Shown here piece by piece: positions 41,309 to 50,286 of a stretch of 64,000 nucleotides of DNA. A program made the position numbers and the translations under genes. The notes beneath the pieces are model-generated. The model did no database searches. It saw only the letters and a list, made by a program, of their open reading frames with translations, and was not told where the DNA came from. Every line of letters starts with the position of its first letter. Position 1 is the stretch's first letter. Source of the DNA: Planomonospora sp. ID82291 (GTDB lineage: Bacteria > Actinomycetota > Actinomycetes > Streptosporangiales > Streptosporangiaceae); NCBI RefSeq assembly GCF_015711645.1, contig NZ_JABTEX010000003.1:248001-312000 (forward strand), in the 5' to 3' direction.

Positions 41309-42475
41309 GTGAGCGGTGCGGTGGACGGCGTATGGGATCTGGTGGTCGTCGGGGCGGGTCCCGCGGGTGCGGCGGCGGCGCTGCGGGCCAGGCAGCTGCG
41401 TCCCGACGCGCGGGTGCTGCTGCTGGACCGGGAGGACTTCCCCCGGGACAAGGCCTGCGGCGACGGCATCGCCGCCCACGGCCGCGACGAGCTCGCCCGG
41501 CTCGGCCTGCCCGGCCTCATCGACGACTACCGGCCGGTGCGGCGCCTGGAGGTGGTCTCCCCGGGCGGTGAGCGGGTCCGGGCGACCGTTGCCCGGCCCA
41601 ACCACGTCGTACCCCGCCGCGTCTTCGACGCCCGCCTGGTGCAGGCGGCCCGGGCCCGCGGAGTCGAGGTGCGCCGCCACCGCGTGCGGGCGCTGGCCGA
41701 GCGCGGCTCCCACGTGGTCGTCGACGGGGTCTTCGCCGCCCGCGCGGTCGTCGCCGCCGACGGGGCCAACTCGGCCGTGCGGCGCCTCATCGGCCTGCCG
41801 GCCACCCCCGAGCGGCACACCGCGATCGCGGTGCGCGGCTACGCCGACGTGCCCGTCGGCGACGACGTCCAGCTCATCGCCATGCAGCGGGAGGGCTGGC
41901 CCGCCTACGCCTGGTCGTTCCCGGTCGGCGACGGCAGCGCCAACGTCGGTTTCGGCATGCTCCTGCCCCGGTTGCAGTCCTGCGACCTGCCCGGCCGCCG
42001 GGTGCTGCACGGCCGGCTGGCCGAGCTGCTGCCCCATCTGCCCGCCCGGGACCTGCGGGCCCACCACCTGCCGCTGTCGTGCGGGCGGCCGGGGCCGGGC
42101 GCGGGCCGGGTGATGCTCGCCGGTGACGCCGCCAGCCTCATCAACCCGCTCACCGGTGAGGGCATCTACTACGCGCTGCTGTCGGGTCGGCTGGCCGGGG
42201 AGGCCGCGGTGCGGGCGGCGGGCGACCCGCTGCCCGCCTACCGGCGGGCCCTGCGCGGGGTCCTGGGGCGGCACCTGCGCACCACCGACGTGCTGGCCCG
42301 CGCCGCCCGCTGCCCCGGTTTCATCGACGCGGCGATCGCCGTCGCCTCCCGGCGCAGGGAGGTGTTCGACCTGCTGGTGGAGGTGGGTCTGGGGGCGGGG
42401 ACCGTACCGCCGCGGCTGGTGGGCGCGGTGGCCGGTCGCTGGCTGCTGGACGGGGTGCGGCCGCGCGGCCGGTGA
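41309..42475 (+). CDS. Geranylgeranyl reductase family FAD oxidoreductase
   Basis: 388 residues from GTG 41309. GAGPAGAAAALRARQL is the FAD-binding Rossmann motif, FPRDKACGDGI the family signature around residue 47, VVAADGANSAVRRLIG the middle FAD motif and GRVMLAGDAASLINPLTGEGIYYAL the GD motif. The family reduces isoprenoid double bonds, for example in menaquinone side chains or lipids, or acts in natural-product pathways. A menaquinone role is attractive beside respiratory genes but not shown. It diverges from recD2 and stands alone. Confidence 0.88.
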   Translation: MSGAVDGVWDLVVVGAGPAGAAAALRARQLRPDARVLLLDREDFPRDKACGDGIAAHGRDELARLGLPGLIDDYRPVRRLEVVSPGGERVRATVARPNHVVPRRVFDARLVQAARARGVEVRRHRVRALAERGSHVVVDGVFAARAVVAADGANSAVRRLIGLPATPERHTAIAVRGYADVPVGDDVQLIAMQREGWPAYAWSFPVGDGSANVGFGMLLPRLQSCDLPGRRVLHGRLAELLPHLPARDLRAHHLPLSCGRPGPGAGRVMLAGDAASLINPLTGEGIYYALLSGRLAGEAAVRAAGDPLPAYRRALRGVLGRHLRTTDVLARAARCPGFIDAAIAVASRRREVFDLLVEVGLGAGTVPPRLVGAVAGRWLLDGVRPRGR

Positions 42476-42653
42476 GCGGAAGGCGGCCCGCCGCTCGCCG
42501 GGGTGCGCTGCGAGGCGCTGCGAGGAGGCGGTCCCGCGCTGCGGGCGCACTGGCCGGCGGGTCGGCACAGGAATACGGAAGTACGGCGAGAGCGCTACAC
42601 TCAAATCGCCTTCACTTCACAGAAGTCCTATCACACAGGAGTCTATCAAAGAG

Positions 42654-45038
42654 ATGGGATCCCGTCAACCCGGCCCCGCGACCGCCGAAGCACTGCGGAC
42701 CGAGCAGGCCCGCCTCACCGCCCTCTACGAACGCCTGGACGCCGTCCGCGAACGGACCCGCGCCGCGCTCGCCGCCGCCCATGCCGGCGGCGAGCGCGGC
42801 GGCACGCACCAGGCCCGGTTCGAACGCGAGGTCTCCGCCGCCGAGCACGCCCGCCGCCTGGCGCAGCTGTCGGGCGTGGAGCACGGCCTGTGCTTCGGCC
42901 GGACCGACGACGCCGACGGCCGGACCCTCTACATCGGCCGGACCGGGCTGCGCGACGCCGACGGCGAGATCGTCCTGACCGACTGGCGCGCCCCGGCCGC
43001 CCGCCCCTTCTACACCGCCACGCCCGCCGACCCCGGCCAGCTGGTGCGCCGCCGCCACCTGCACACCCGCGAGCGCACCGTGGTCGGCCTCGACGACGAG
43101 GTCTTCGACCTGGACCGCCTCGCCGAACCCGACCGGCGCACCCTCGTCGGCGAGGCCGCGCTCATGGCGGCGCTGCGCCGCAGCCGCACCGGCAGGATGA
43201 GCCAGGTGGTGGCGACCATCCAGGCCGAGCAGGACCGGGTGATCCGCTCCGGCCCGGCCGGGGCGCTGGTCGTCGAGGGCGGCCCCGGCACCGGCAAGAC
43301 CGTCGCCGCGCTGCACCGCGCCGCCTACCTGCTCTACACCCACCGCGAGGTCCTGTCGCGGCGCGGCATCCTCGTCATCGGCCCCACCCCCCTGTTCTCC
43401 CGCTACATCGGCCAGGTGCTGCCCTCCCTCGGCGAGACCGACGTGGTGGTGGCGACCGTGGGCGAACTGCACCCCGGCGTGCGGGCGCACGCCGACGACC
43501 CCCCGGCCGCCGCCGTCGTCAAGGGCGACCTGCGCATGGCCGCCGTCGTCGCCGCCGCGGTCCGCGACCGCCAGCGCCTGCCCGACGGCGACCTGGAGGT
43601 CTCCTTCCCGGTACGGACCTCCCTGCGCGGCGGCGTCGAGGTCGCGGTCGAGGAGATGACGATCAGCGCCCCCCGCACCGCCTGCGCGGCCGCCCGCGAC
43701 CGGGCCCGGCGCTCGGGCCGCCCGCACAACGTCGCCCGCAGACTGTTCGTCCTGGACGTGCTGCGGGCCCTGGCCGCCGACGAGGCCGCCCGGCTGGACG
43801 CCCCCGCCGACGCCGAGGACCTGGCCTACGCCCGCAAGGTGCTGTGGAACCGCCCCCAGGTGCGCGCCGCACTGGACTCCCTGTGGCCCGACCTCACCCC
43901 CGAGCGGCTGATCGGCGACCTGCTGTCCGACCCGCAGGCGCTGCGCCGGGCCGCGCCGGAGCTGTCGGCCGACGAACGCGGCGCCCTGCTGCGTCCGCCC
44001 GGCTCGCCGTGGACGACCGGCGACGTCCCGCTGCTGGACGAGGCCGCCGAACTGCTGGGCGTCGACGACTCGGTGAGCCCGGCCGCCGAGCGGGCCGCCG
44101 CCGAGACGCGGCGCAAGGAGGAGGCCTACGCCCGGGGCGTGCTGGAGTTCACCGGCCTGGCCGAGGAGGAGACGATGGAGGCCGCCGCGCTGGCCGAACG
44201 CCACCGCTCGACCGGGCCGCACGCCACCACCGCCGAGCGGGCCGCCGCCGACCGCACGTGGGTCTACGGGCACGTCATCGTCGACGAGGCCCAGGAGCTG
44301 TCGGCGATGGCCTGGCGGACGGTGATGCGCCGCATCCCGGCCCGCTCCCTGACGATCGTCGGCGATCTCGCGCAGACCGGCTCGGCCGCCGGGGCCCGCT
44401 CCTGGGGCGAGGTCCTGGACCCCTACGTCGCGGGCCGGTGGCGGGTGGAGCGGCTGCAGGTCAACTACCGCACCCCGGCCGAGATCATGGAGGTCGCCGC
44501 CGACGTCCTGGCGGCGGTCGCGCCGGACCGGCGGCCGCCGGAGTCGGTGCGCGCCGGCGGCGACCGGCCGCGCGCGGTGCGCGCCGGCCTGCGGGAGCTG
44601 CCGGACCTGGTCGGGCGGGAGCTGGAGGCGATCGGCGCGGGCCGGCTGGCGGTCATCGTGCCCGACGCCCGGTACGCCGAGACCGCCGCCGCCCTGGCCT
44701 GCACGCACGCCCCCGGGCAGGACGCGCGGCCCAGCCTGCCGGCCGCGGGGGCGCGCGCCCGGACCTGCGCGGAGCCCGGGGCCCCGGCCGCGGCTCCGCG
44801 GCCGGGCGCACCGGCCGGGCCCGACGCGCTGGACCGCACCGTCGCGGTGCTGACGGCCGCCGCCGCCAAGGGACTGGAGTTCGACGCGGTGATCGTGGTC
44901 GAGCCCGCCGAGATCCTGGCCGGCTCCCCCATGGGCGGCCACGACCTGTACGTCGCGGTCACCCGCGCCACCCGCCGGCTGACCGTGGCCCACACCGGCC
45001 CCCTGCCGCCGATGCTGTCGCGGCTGGCCCGGCACTGA
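42654..45038 (+). CDS. HelD/HelR-family UvrD-like helicase
   Basis: 794 residues. A charged N-terminal coiled coil (EALRTEQARLTALYERLDAV and beyond, residues about 10-75) precedes a superfamily 1A motor: Walker A EGGPGTGKTVAALHRAAYLL near residue 208, Walker B VIVDEAQELSAMAW, motif III SLTIVGDLAQTGS, and a C-terminal VAVTRATRRL box. This is the HelD layout, proteins that bind RNA polymerase rather than unwind DNA; HelR of Streptomyces protects polymerase from rifamycins. I see no rifamycin-associated element upstream. The 178-base upstream gap is relatively AT-rich (TACACT near 42595 may be a -10 box). A low-complexity stretch near residues 695-725 is unusual. Confidence 0.88.
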   Translation: MGSRQPGPATAEALRTEQARLTALYERLDAVRERTRAALAAAHAGGERGGTHQARFEREVSAAEHARRLAQLSGVEHGLCFGRTDDADGRTLYIGRTGLRDADGEIVLTDWRAPAARPFYTATPADPGQLVRRRHLHTRERTVVGLDDEVFDLDRLAEPDRRTLVGEAALMAALRRSRTGRMSQVVATIQAEQDRVIRSGPAGALVVEGGPGTGKTVAALHRAAYLLYTHREVLSRRGILVIGPTPLFSRYIGQVLPSLGETDVVVATVGELHPGVRAHADDPPAAAVVKGDLRMAAVVAAAVRDRQRLPDGDLEVSFPVRTSLRGGVEVAVEEMTISAPRTACAAARDRARRSGRPHNVARRLFVLDVLRALAADEAARLDAPADAEDLAYARKVLWNRPQVRAALDSLWPDLTPERLIGDLLSDPQALRRAAPELSADERGALLRPPGSPWTTGDVPLLDEAAELLGVDDSVSPAAERAAAETRRKEEAYARGVLEFTGLAEEETMEAAALAERHRSTGPHATTAERAAADRTWVYGHVIVDEAQELSAMAWRTVMRRIPARSLTIVGDLAQTGSAAGARSWGEVLDPYVAGRWRVERLQVNYRTPAEIMEVAADVLAAVAPDRRPPESVRAGGDRPRAVRAGLRELPDLVGRELEAIGAGRLAVIVPDARYAETAAALACTHAPGQDARPSLPAAGARARTCAEPGAPAAAPRPGAPAGPDALDRTVAVLTAAAAKGLEFDAVIVVEPAEILAGSPMGGHDLYVAVTRATRRLTVAHTGPLPPMLSRLARH

Positions 45039-45118
45039 CGCGGGCGTCCGGCGGGCCCACCGGCACTAACGTGGGCGGTCAGTGGTCCCAGTCGTCTCAC
45101 AGGGGAGGAGCCCCGTCG

Positions 45119-46540
45119 ATGTCACCGGTGCTGGAGGGTACGGCTCGCGCGCTGCTGCGCAGGATCGCGGCCGAGCAGTCCGAGTCGAGGCTGCCGTCGC
45201 TGGCGGCGGCCGTGGTGCGCGACGGGCGGATCGCCTGGTTCGGCGCGCGCGGCCGCCTCGGCACCGGCCCCGGCGGGGGCCCTGGCGGGGGCCCTGGCGG
45301 GGGCCCTGGCGGGGGCGGGGCCGAAGGAGACGGCGCGCCCACCGCGGCCACCCAGTACCGGATCGGGTCGATCACCAAGAGCATGGTCGCCGTCGTGGTG
45401 ATGCGGCTGCGCGACGAGGGCCGCCTGGACCTGCCGGACCCGATCGGCAAGCACCTGCCCGGCACCCCGGTGGGCGAGGTGACCGTCGCGCAGCTGCTGT
45501 CGCACACCTCCGGCCTGACCGCCGAACCGCCCGGCCAGTGGTGGGAGCGCACCCCCGGCCTGCCGTTCGCCGAGCTGCTGGCCCTGCTCGGGCCGGAGAC
45601 GGCCCGGCACCGGCCGGGTCGCCGCTACCACTACTCCAACCTCGGCTTCGGCCTGCTGGGCGAGCTGGTCGCCCGCCACCGCGGCGCCGACTGGGCCGCC
45701 GCGGTGCGCGAGGAGGTCCTGGAGCCGCTCGGCATGCGCGACACCACGACGCGGCCGCGCGCACCGCACGCACGCGGCTACGCCGTCCACCCGTGGGCCG
45801 ACGTGCTGCTGCCCGAACCCGAGCACGACGCCGGCGCCATGGCCCCGGCCGGGCAGATCTGGTCCACCCCGGCCGACCTGGCCCGGTGGGCGGCGTTCGT
45901 GGCCGGTGACACCGGCGGCGTGCTGGAGCCCTCGACGCTGGCCGAGATGCGCGAACCGGCGACCGTCGACGACGGCGACGCCTGGACCGGCGGCTACGGC
46001 CTGGGCCTGCAGCTGGCCAGGGCGGGCGGGCGCCGCCTGGCCGGGCACACCGGCTCCATGCCGGGTTTCCTGGCCACGGTCTGGGCCGATCCGGCCGACC
46101 GGACCGGCGTGCTGTTCTGCGCCAACTCCACCTCCGGAGCGAGCCGGACCCTGCTGACCGACCTGCTGGCGATCCTGGACGCCTGCGAGCCGCGGCTGCC
46201 CGCCGAATGGGCGCCCGCCGAGGTCGACCCGGCCCTGCTGGAGCTGGCCGGCCCCTGGTACTGGGGGCCGGCCGCCTACGCGCTGCGGCTGCTGGGCGGC
46301 CGGGAGCTGTCGCTGACGCCGCTCGGCGGCGCCGGCCGCGCCTCCCGTTTCACCGCGCGGCCCGACGGCACCTGGCTCGGCCTGGACGGCTACTACGCCG
46401 GGGAGACGCTGCGGCCGGTCCACCGTCCCGACGGGTCGGTGGGCCACCTGGACCTGGCGACGTTCGTCTTCACCCGCACCCCCTACGACCCTCAGGCCGG
46501 CGTGCCCGGCGGCGTGGACGAGGGCGGCTGGCGCAGCTGA
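45119..46540 (+). CDS. Serine hydrolase, beta-lactamase/PBP-like family
   Basis: 473 residues from ATG 45119 with GGGGAGGAG upstream. Ser84-x-x-Lys87 in GSITKS, Tyr-x-Asn in YHYSN near 170 and HTGSMPG toward the end are the class C beta-lactamase/D-alanyl-peptidase motifs. No signal peptide is seen, so it is probably cytoplasmic, like many esterases and peptidases of this fold. A GGGP repeat (residues about 50-66) coded by a 12-bp tandem repeat sits in the loop just before the catalytic serine region and may vary in length among strains. The C-terminal 120 residues form a lipocalin-like tail. The 3' end overlaps the LysR gene by 49 bases. Confidence 0.88.
   Translation: MSPVLEGTARALLRRIAAEQSESRLPSLAAAVVRDGRIAWFGARGRLGTGPGGGPGGGPGGGPGGGGAEGDGAPTAATQYRIGSITKSMVAVVVMRLRDEGRLDLPDPIGKHLPGTPVGEVTVAQLLSHTSGLTAEPPGQWWERTPGLPFAELLALLGPETARHRPGRRYHYSNLGFGLLGELVARHRGADWAAAVREEVLEPLGMRDTTTRPRAPHARGYAVHPWADVLLPEPEHDAGAMAPAGQIWSTPADLARWAAFVAGDTGGVLEPSTLAEMREPATVDDGDAWTGGYGLGLQLARAGGRRLAGHTGSMPGFLATVWADPADRTGVLFCANSTSGASRTLLTDLLAILDACEPRLPAEWAPAEVDPALLELAGPWYWGPAAYALRLLGGRELSLTPLGGAGRASRFTARPDGTWLGLDGYYAGETLRPVHRPDGSVGHLDLATFVFTRTPYDPQAGVPGGVDEGGWRS
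45272..45307 (+). repeat. Three tandem copies of a 12-bp unit inside a hydrolase gene
   Basis: GGCGGGGGCCCT is repeated three times and followed by a partial copy. Each copy adds Gly-Gly-Gly-Pro, so slippage would change loop length without shifting the frame. Confidence 0.9.
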
Positions 46541-47469
46541 GCGACGAGCGCCGCCACAGCGTCCTCAGCGTCCTCAGCGCCCCCGCCGTCTCCGCCGCCC
46601 CCGTCCTCGGCGCCCCCGCCGTCTCCGGGAATGCCGAGCGCGCCGTGCAGCACCTCCACCCGGTGCACCACGCGCGGCGCGCTCAGCGGGACCGCGACCA
46701 CCGCCGTCCCCCCGGCCGAGGCCGCCGAGGCCGGCAGCAGGGTCAGCCCGTGCCCGGCGGCGACCAGGCTCAGCACCGTACGCAGGTCGTGGCCGTCGTA
46801 GCCGGAGCCCGTCCGGAACCCGCCGGAGCCGGGCGGCTCACCCGCCAGCTCGCGCAGCCGCTCCACCGCGACCGCGGCCGGGGCCTGCAGCCACAGCGCA
46901 CCCGCCAGGTCCGCCAGCGCCAGGCCGCCGCGCCCCGCCAGCGGATGACCGGACGGCAGGACCACCGCCAGCGGCTCGGCCGACGCGCCGACGGCGGTGA
47001 GCGGGCCGACGTCGGGCAGGCGCAGCGGGTCGCTGGGCGCGGCGATCCCGTCGACGAGCCCCAGGTCCGCCGCGCCGGAGGCGACCTGCTCGGCGACCCG
47101 GCGGCGATCGGCGGTGCGCACCGTCACCCGCAGCCGGGGCCCGCGCAGGGCTCGGGCGAGTGCGGGCGGGCAGGCCAGCGGGGAGGCGGCCACGACGACC
47201 GTCCGCGCCGGCCGGGCCGCGGCGCGCAGCACGTCGGCGCGGGCCGCCCGGTGGCGCAGCAGCAGCGGGCCGGCGTGCTCCAGCAGGCGCCGTCCGGCCG
47301 GGGTGGGCGCAACCGGCCGCCGTCCCAGCAGCGCCACCCCCAGATCGGCCTCCAGGGCCGCGATCTGCTGGGAGACCGCCGACTGGGTGTAGCCGAGCCG
47401 CCGGGCCGCGGCGGAGAAGGAGCGCAGGTCGGCCACGGCGACGAAGGTGCGCAGCAGATGGGGGTCCAC
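46492..47469 (-). CDS. LysR family transcriptional regulator
   Basis: 325 residues from a GTG. The N-terminal winged helix (LLRTFVAVADLRSFSAAARR, GYTQSAVSQQIAALE, residues 4-58) is followed by a periplasmic-binding-protein-like effector domain. The C-terminal 35 residues are rich in Gly, Asp and Glu (GDGGGAEDGGGGDGGGAEDA), an unusual acidic tail. It diverges from the glutaminase-like gene at 47565 across 95 bases, the usual layout for a LysR regulator and its target. Confidence 0.9.
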   Translation of the reverse strand: MDPHLLRTFVAVADLRSFSAAARRLGYTQSAVSQQIAALEADLGVALLGRRPVAPTPAGRRLLEHAGPLLLRHRAARADVLRAAARPARTVVVAASPLACPPALARALRGPRLRVTVRTADRRRVAEQVASGAADLGLVDGIAAPSDPLRLPDVGPLTAVGASAEPLAVVLPSGHPLAGRGGLALADLAGALWLQAPAAVAVERLRELAGEPPGSGGFRTGSGYDGHDLRTVLSLVAAGHGLTLLPASAASAGGTAVVAVPLSAPRVVHRVEVLHGALGIPGDGGGAEDGGGGDGGGAEDAEDAVAALVAQLRQPPSSTPPGTPA

Positions 47470-47564
47470 AGCGCATCAGTATCCCCCATCGGATCAGCGT
47501 TCCTTATCAGAGCAGCAGGGATCATCGTTGGCGCTTACCGTCCGGAGGCGGCCAGGATGGGCGC

Positions 47565-48293
47565 ATGACCACCGCGACCGTCGCCCTCGTCGGCGACCGA
47601 TCCCCCCACGTCCAGGCCCACGCCCGCATCCCCGCCCTGCTGTCGGCGCTGCGCGAGCGCGACGGGCTGACACTGGACGCCTACTGGATCCCCACCACCG
47701 ACACCGGTGATCTGGAGCGCTTCGACGCCGTCTGGATGCTGCCGGGCAGCCCCTACCGGAGCGAGGCTGGGGCCCTGCAGGCCGCCCGCACCGCCCGCAA
47801 GCACGCCGTCCCCTTCCTGGGCACCTGCGGCGGCTTCCAGCACGCCCTCCTGGAGTACGCCCGCACCGTCCTGGGCCTGGCCGTCTCGCACGCCGAGAAC
47901 GACCCGGCCGCCTCCGATCCCCTGCTGGTGCCCCTGGAATGCTCCCTGGCCGGCCACGAGGACACCGTACGGCTGGCGCCCGGCTCCCTGGCCGAGCAGA
48001 TCATCGGCGCCGAGCAGACCGTGGAGCGCTACTCGTGCAGCTACGGTCTCGACGCCCGCTACCTGCCGGTCCTGGCCGGCGGCGGGCTGCGCTTCTCCGG
48101 CCACGACGCCGCCGGGGCCGCGCGGATCCTGGAACTGCCCGGCCACCCGTTCTTCCTGGCCACGCTCTTCCAGCCCGAACTGGCCGGCGACGGGAGCCGT
48201 CCGCATCCGGTCATCACCGCCTTCGCCGCGGCGGCCGTCGCGCACGCCGCCGGCCGGGCGGGCCGTTGTGATCGCCGTGCGGGACGAGTGTGA
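47565..48293 (+). CDS. CTP synthase C-terminal region-related protein (glutaminase-like)
   Basis: 242 residues from ATG 47565. The class I glutamine amidotransferase fold is shown by [16 protein letters not shown] (oxyanion strand) and [17 protein letters not shown] with Cys88 as nucleophile. The usual HPE of the catalytic triad is replaced by QPE in LFQPEL, so standard glutaminase activity is doubtful. The family is known as CTP synthase C-terminal region-related (seleno)proteins because some members have selenocysteine at the nucleophile; here it is an ordinary cysteine. It has no synthetase domain. The LysR gene diverges upstream. Confidence 0.82.
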   Translation: MTTATVALVGDRSPHVQAHARIPALLSALRERDGLTLDAYWIPTTDTGDLERFDAVWMLPGSPYRSEAGALQAARTARKHAVPFLGTCGGFQHALLEYARTVLGLAVSHAENDPAASDPLLVPLECSLAGHEDTVRLAPGSLAEQIIGAEQTVERYSCSYGLDARYLPVLAGGGLRFSGHDAAGAARILELPGHPFFLATLFQPELAGDGSRPHPVITAFAAAAVAHAAGRAGRCDRRAGRV

Positions 48294-48522
48294 TCGTCGC
48301 AGAACTCCGACTCGGCCATGTCCGGCACCGGCGCGCCCAGGTCGGCCTGCGCCCGGACGGGCCGCAGGTGCTCGCGCAGGAGGGGTGCCGTGCACCGGCC
48401 CACCTCGCCGGCGGCCCGCCTGTTGTCCTCAGCCGGCGCCCGTCCGCGCCGATGGTGCGGCGACATCCCCTCGCGGCCGTCCACGGGCGGACCGCCGGCG
48501 GCCCGCCGGAAAGGACCTGATC
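48294..48522. other. Intergenic region before the chemotaxis receptor
   Basis: 229 bases with no convincing gene. The stretch is GC-rich throughout and frames crossing it look random. It must hold the promoter of the receptor gene, for which only the ribosome-binding site GGAAAGGA near 48508-48515 is clear. Confidence 0.4.
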
Positions 48523-50169
48523 GTGCCCTCCCTTGACGAATCCGTACGGCCCGTGGTGACCGTGCGCCGCAACCCGCTGCTGGGCAGGTTCTCCGACCTG
48601 CGCATCAGCACCAAGATCCTCGTCGCGGTGGCGCTGGTGGCCTCCATGGCGGGCGTGATCGGCGTGACCGCGCTGGGCCGGATGTCGACGATGAACGACA
48701 ACATGCAGGCGATGGAGCGGGGCAACACCAACCAGGCCCGGCTCGGCGTGGTCCGCGCCCGGCTGGCCGACATGTACAACACCTCCGTCGGAGCCGTCGT
48801 CGAGGCGACCGCCGAGAAGCGGGCGGAGCGCACCCGGCAGGTGCACGACTTCACCGAGCAGGTGACCGCGGCGTTCGAGGCCTACAAGACGGACACCGCG
48901 GGCTACCAGCCCCTGCAGAAGGACCTGGCCGCCTTCGAGGAGACCTGGCGGGAGTTCGTGGCCCTGCGCGACGCCGTGATGTTCGGCGCTCCCCTGCCCG
49001 CCGGGGCGGGCACGGACCTCACGGCGGCCGGCGTACGGCTCGGCGAGACCTCCATGGAGATCAACACCTTGATGGACGCCCTGGCCGACAACGAGCGGAA
49101 CTGGAGCAGGGCGATGGCCGCCGACGCCGACGCCGGCTACGACAGCGCCCGCCTCTCGGTCATCGCGCTGCTGACGGTCGGCCTGGTGCTGTCGGTGGTC
49201 GCGGCCCTGCTGATCTCCCGCACGATGGTCGGCACGCTCAAGACGCTCTCGGGGGCCCTTGCGGCGATGGCGCACGGCGACCTGACCCGGCGGGCGGAGG
49301 TGACCTCCCGCGACGAGGTCGGCCGGATGGCGGTGGCGGTCAACCAGGCCACCGGCGCGATGCGGCAGGCCATGGAGGCGCTGGCGGGCAGCGCCGACAC
49401 GCTGGCCGCCAGCTCCGGGGAGCTGGCGTCGGTCAGCGACCGGATCGCCGCCTCCGCCGACGAGGCCTCCACCCAGGCCGGGAACGTCGCCGCCGCGGCC
49501 GGGCAGGTCTCGCAGAACGTGCAGACCGTCTCGGCCGGCAGCGAGGAGATGGGCGCCTCGATCCGGGAGATCGCGCACAACGCCGGCGAGGGCGCCAAGG
49601 TCGCCGCGCAGGCGGTGGCGGTGGCGGAGTCGACCAACGAGACGGTCGCCAAGCTGGGGGCCTCGTCGGCGGAGATCGGCTCGGTCATCAAGACGATCAC
49701 CTCGATCGCCGAGCAGACCAACCTGCTGGCCCTCAACGCCACCATCGAGGCGGCGCGGGCCGGGGACGCCGGCAAGGGCTTCGCGGTCGTGGCCGGGGAG
49801 GTCAAGGACCTGGCGCAGGAGACGGCCAAGGCCACCGAGGACATCTCCAAGCGGGTCGAGGCCATCCAGGCCGACACCGAGAGCGCGGTCGCCGCGATCG
49901 CCGAGATCAGCGGGATCATCAGCAGGATCAACGACTACCAGCTGACGATCGCCGGCGCGGTGGAGGAGCAGACCGCCACCACCGGCGAGATGAACCGCAG
50001 CGTGACCGAGGCCGCCCAGGGCAGCGCCGACATCGCGGCCAACATCGCGGTGCTGGCCGACGCCGCGCACATCACCGCCGAGGGCGTGGGGGAGAGCCGC
50101 CGGGCCGCGGCCGACCTGGCCGGCCTGTCGCAGCAGCTGCGGGAACTGGTCTCCGGCTTCCGCTACTGA
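48523..50169 (+). CDS. Methyl-accepting chemotaxis protein
   Basis: 548 residues from GTG 48523. Transmembrane helix 1 lies at about residues 32-54; a four-helix-bundle sensor of about 150 residues follows with the MCP_4HB_1 character ([20 protein letters not shown]); helix 2 is near 210-230; HAMP follows to about 285; the signalling domain has the hairpin tip [21 protein letters not shown]. The length is typical. Chemotaxis receptors are unusual in filamentous actinomycetes but do occur in motile-spore lineages, which is a clue to the organism. No che or fla genes lie in the window. The ligand is unknown. Confidence 0.93.
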   Translation: MPSLDESVRPVVTVRRNPLLGRFSDLRISTKILVAVALVASMAGVIGVTALGRMSTMNDNMQAMERGNTNQARLGVVRARLADMYNTSVGAVVEATAEKRAERTRQVHDFTEQVTAAFEAYKTDTAGYQPLQKDLAAFEETWREFVALRDAVMFGAPLPAGAGTDLTAAGVRLGETSMEINTLMDALADNERNWSRAMAADADAGYDSARLSVIALLTVGLVLSVVAALLISRTMVGTLKTLSGALAAMAHGDLTRRAEVTSRDEVGRMAVAVNQATGAMRQAMEALAGSADTLAASSGELASVSDRIAASADEASTQAGNVAAAAGQVSQNVQTVSAGSEEMGASIREIAHNAGEGAKVAAQAVAVAESTNETVAKLGASSAEIGSVIKTITSIAEQTNLLALNATIEAARAGDAGKGFAVVAGEVKDLAQETAKATEDISKRVEAIQADTESAVAAIAEISGIISRINDYQLTIAGAVEEQTATTGEMNRSVTEAAQGSADIAANIAVLADAAHITAEGVGESRRAAADLAGLSQQLRELVSGFRY

Positions 50170-50286
50170 CGGCGCTGTCCATCGGCCGCGCCGTACGCCC
50201 CGCGGAGCGGACGGGTGATCCGGCGGCCGGATGTCGGTGCCGGCCGGTAGCATCCGGGCAGATCGAGAAAGGGCGTCCCCGAAACC

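Noticed and set aside
42476-42653. Search for a rifamycin-associated element before the HelD-like gene
   Set aside because: No long inverted repeat of the expected kind is present in this gap.
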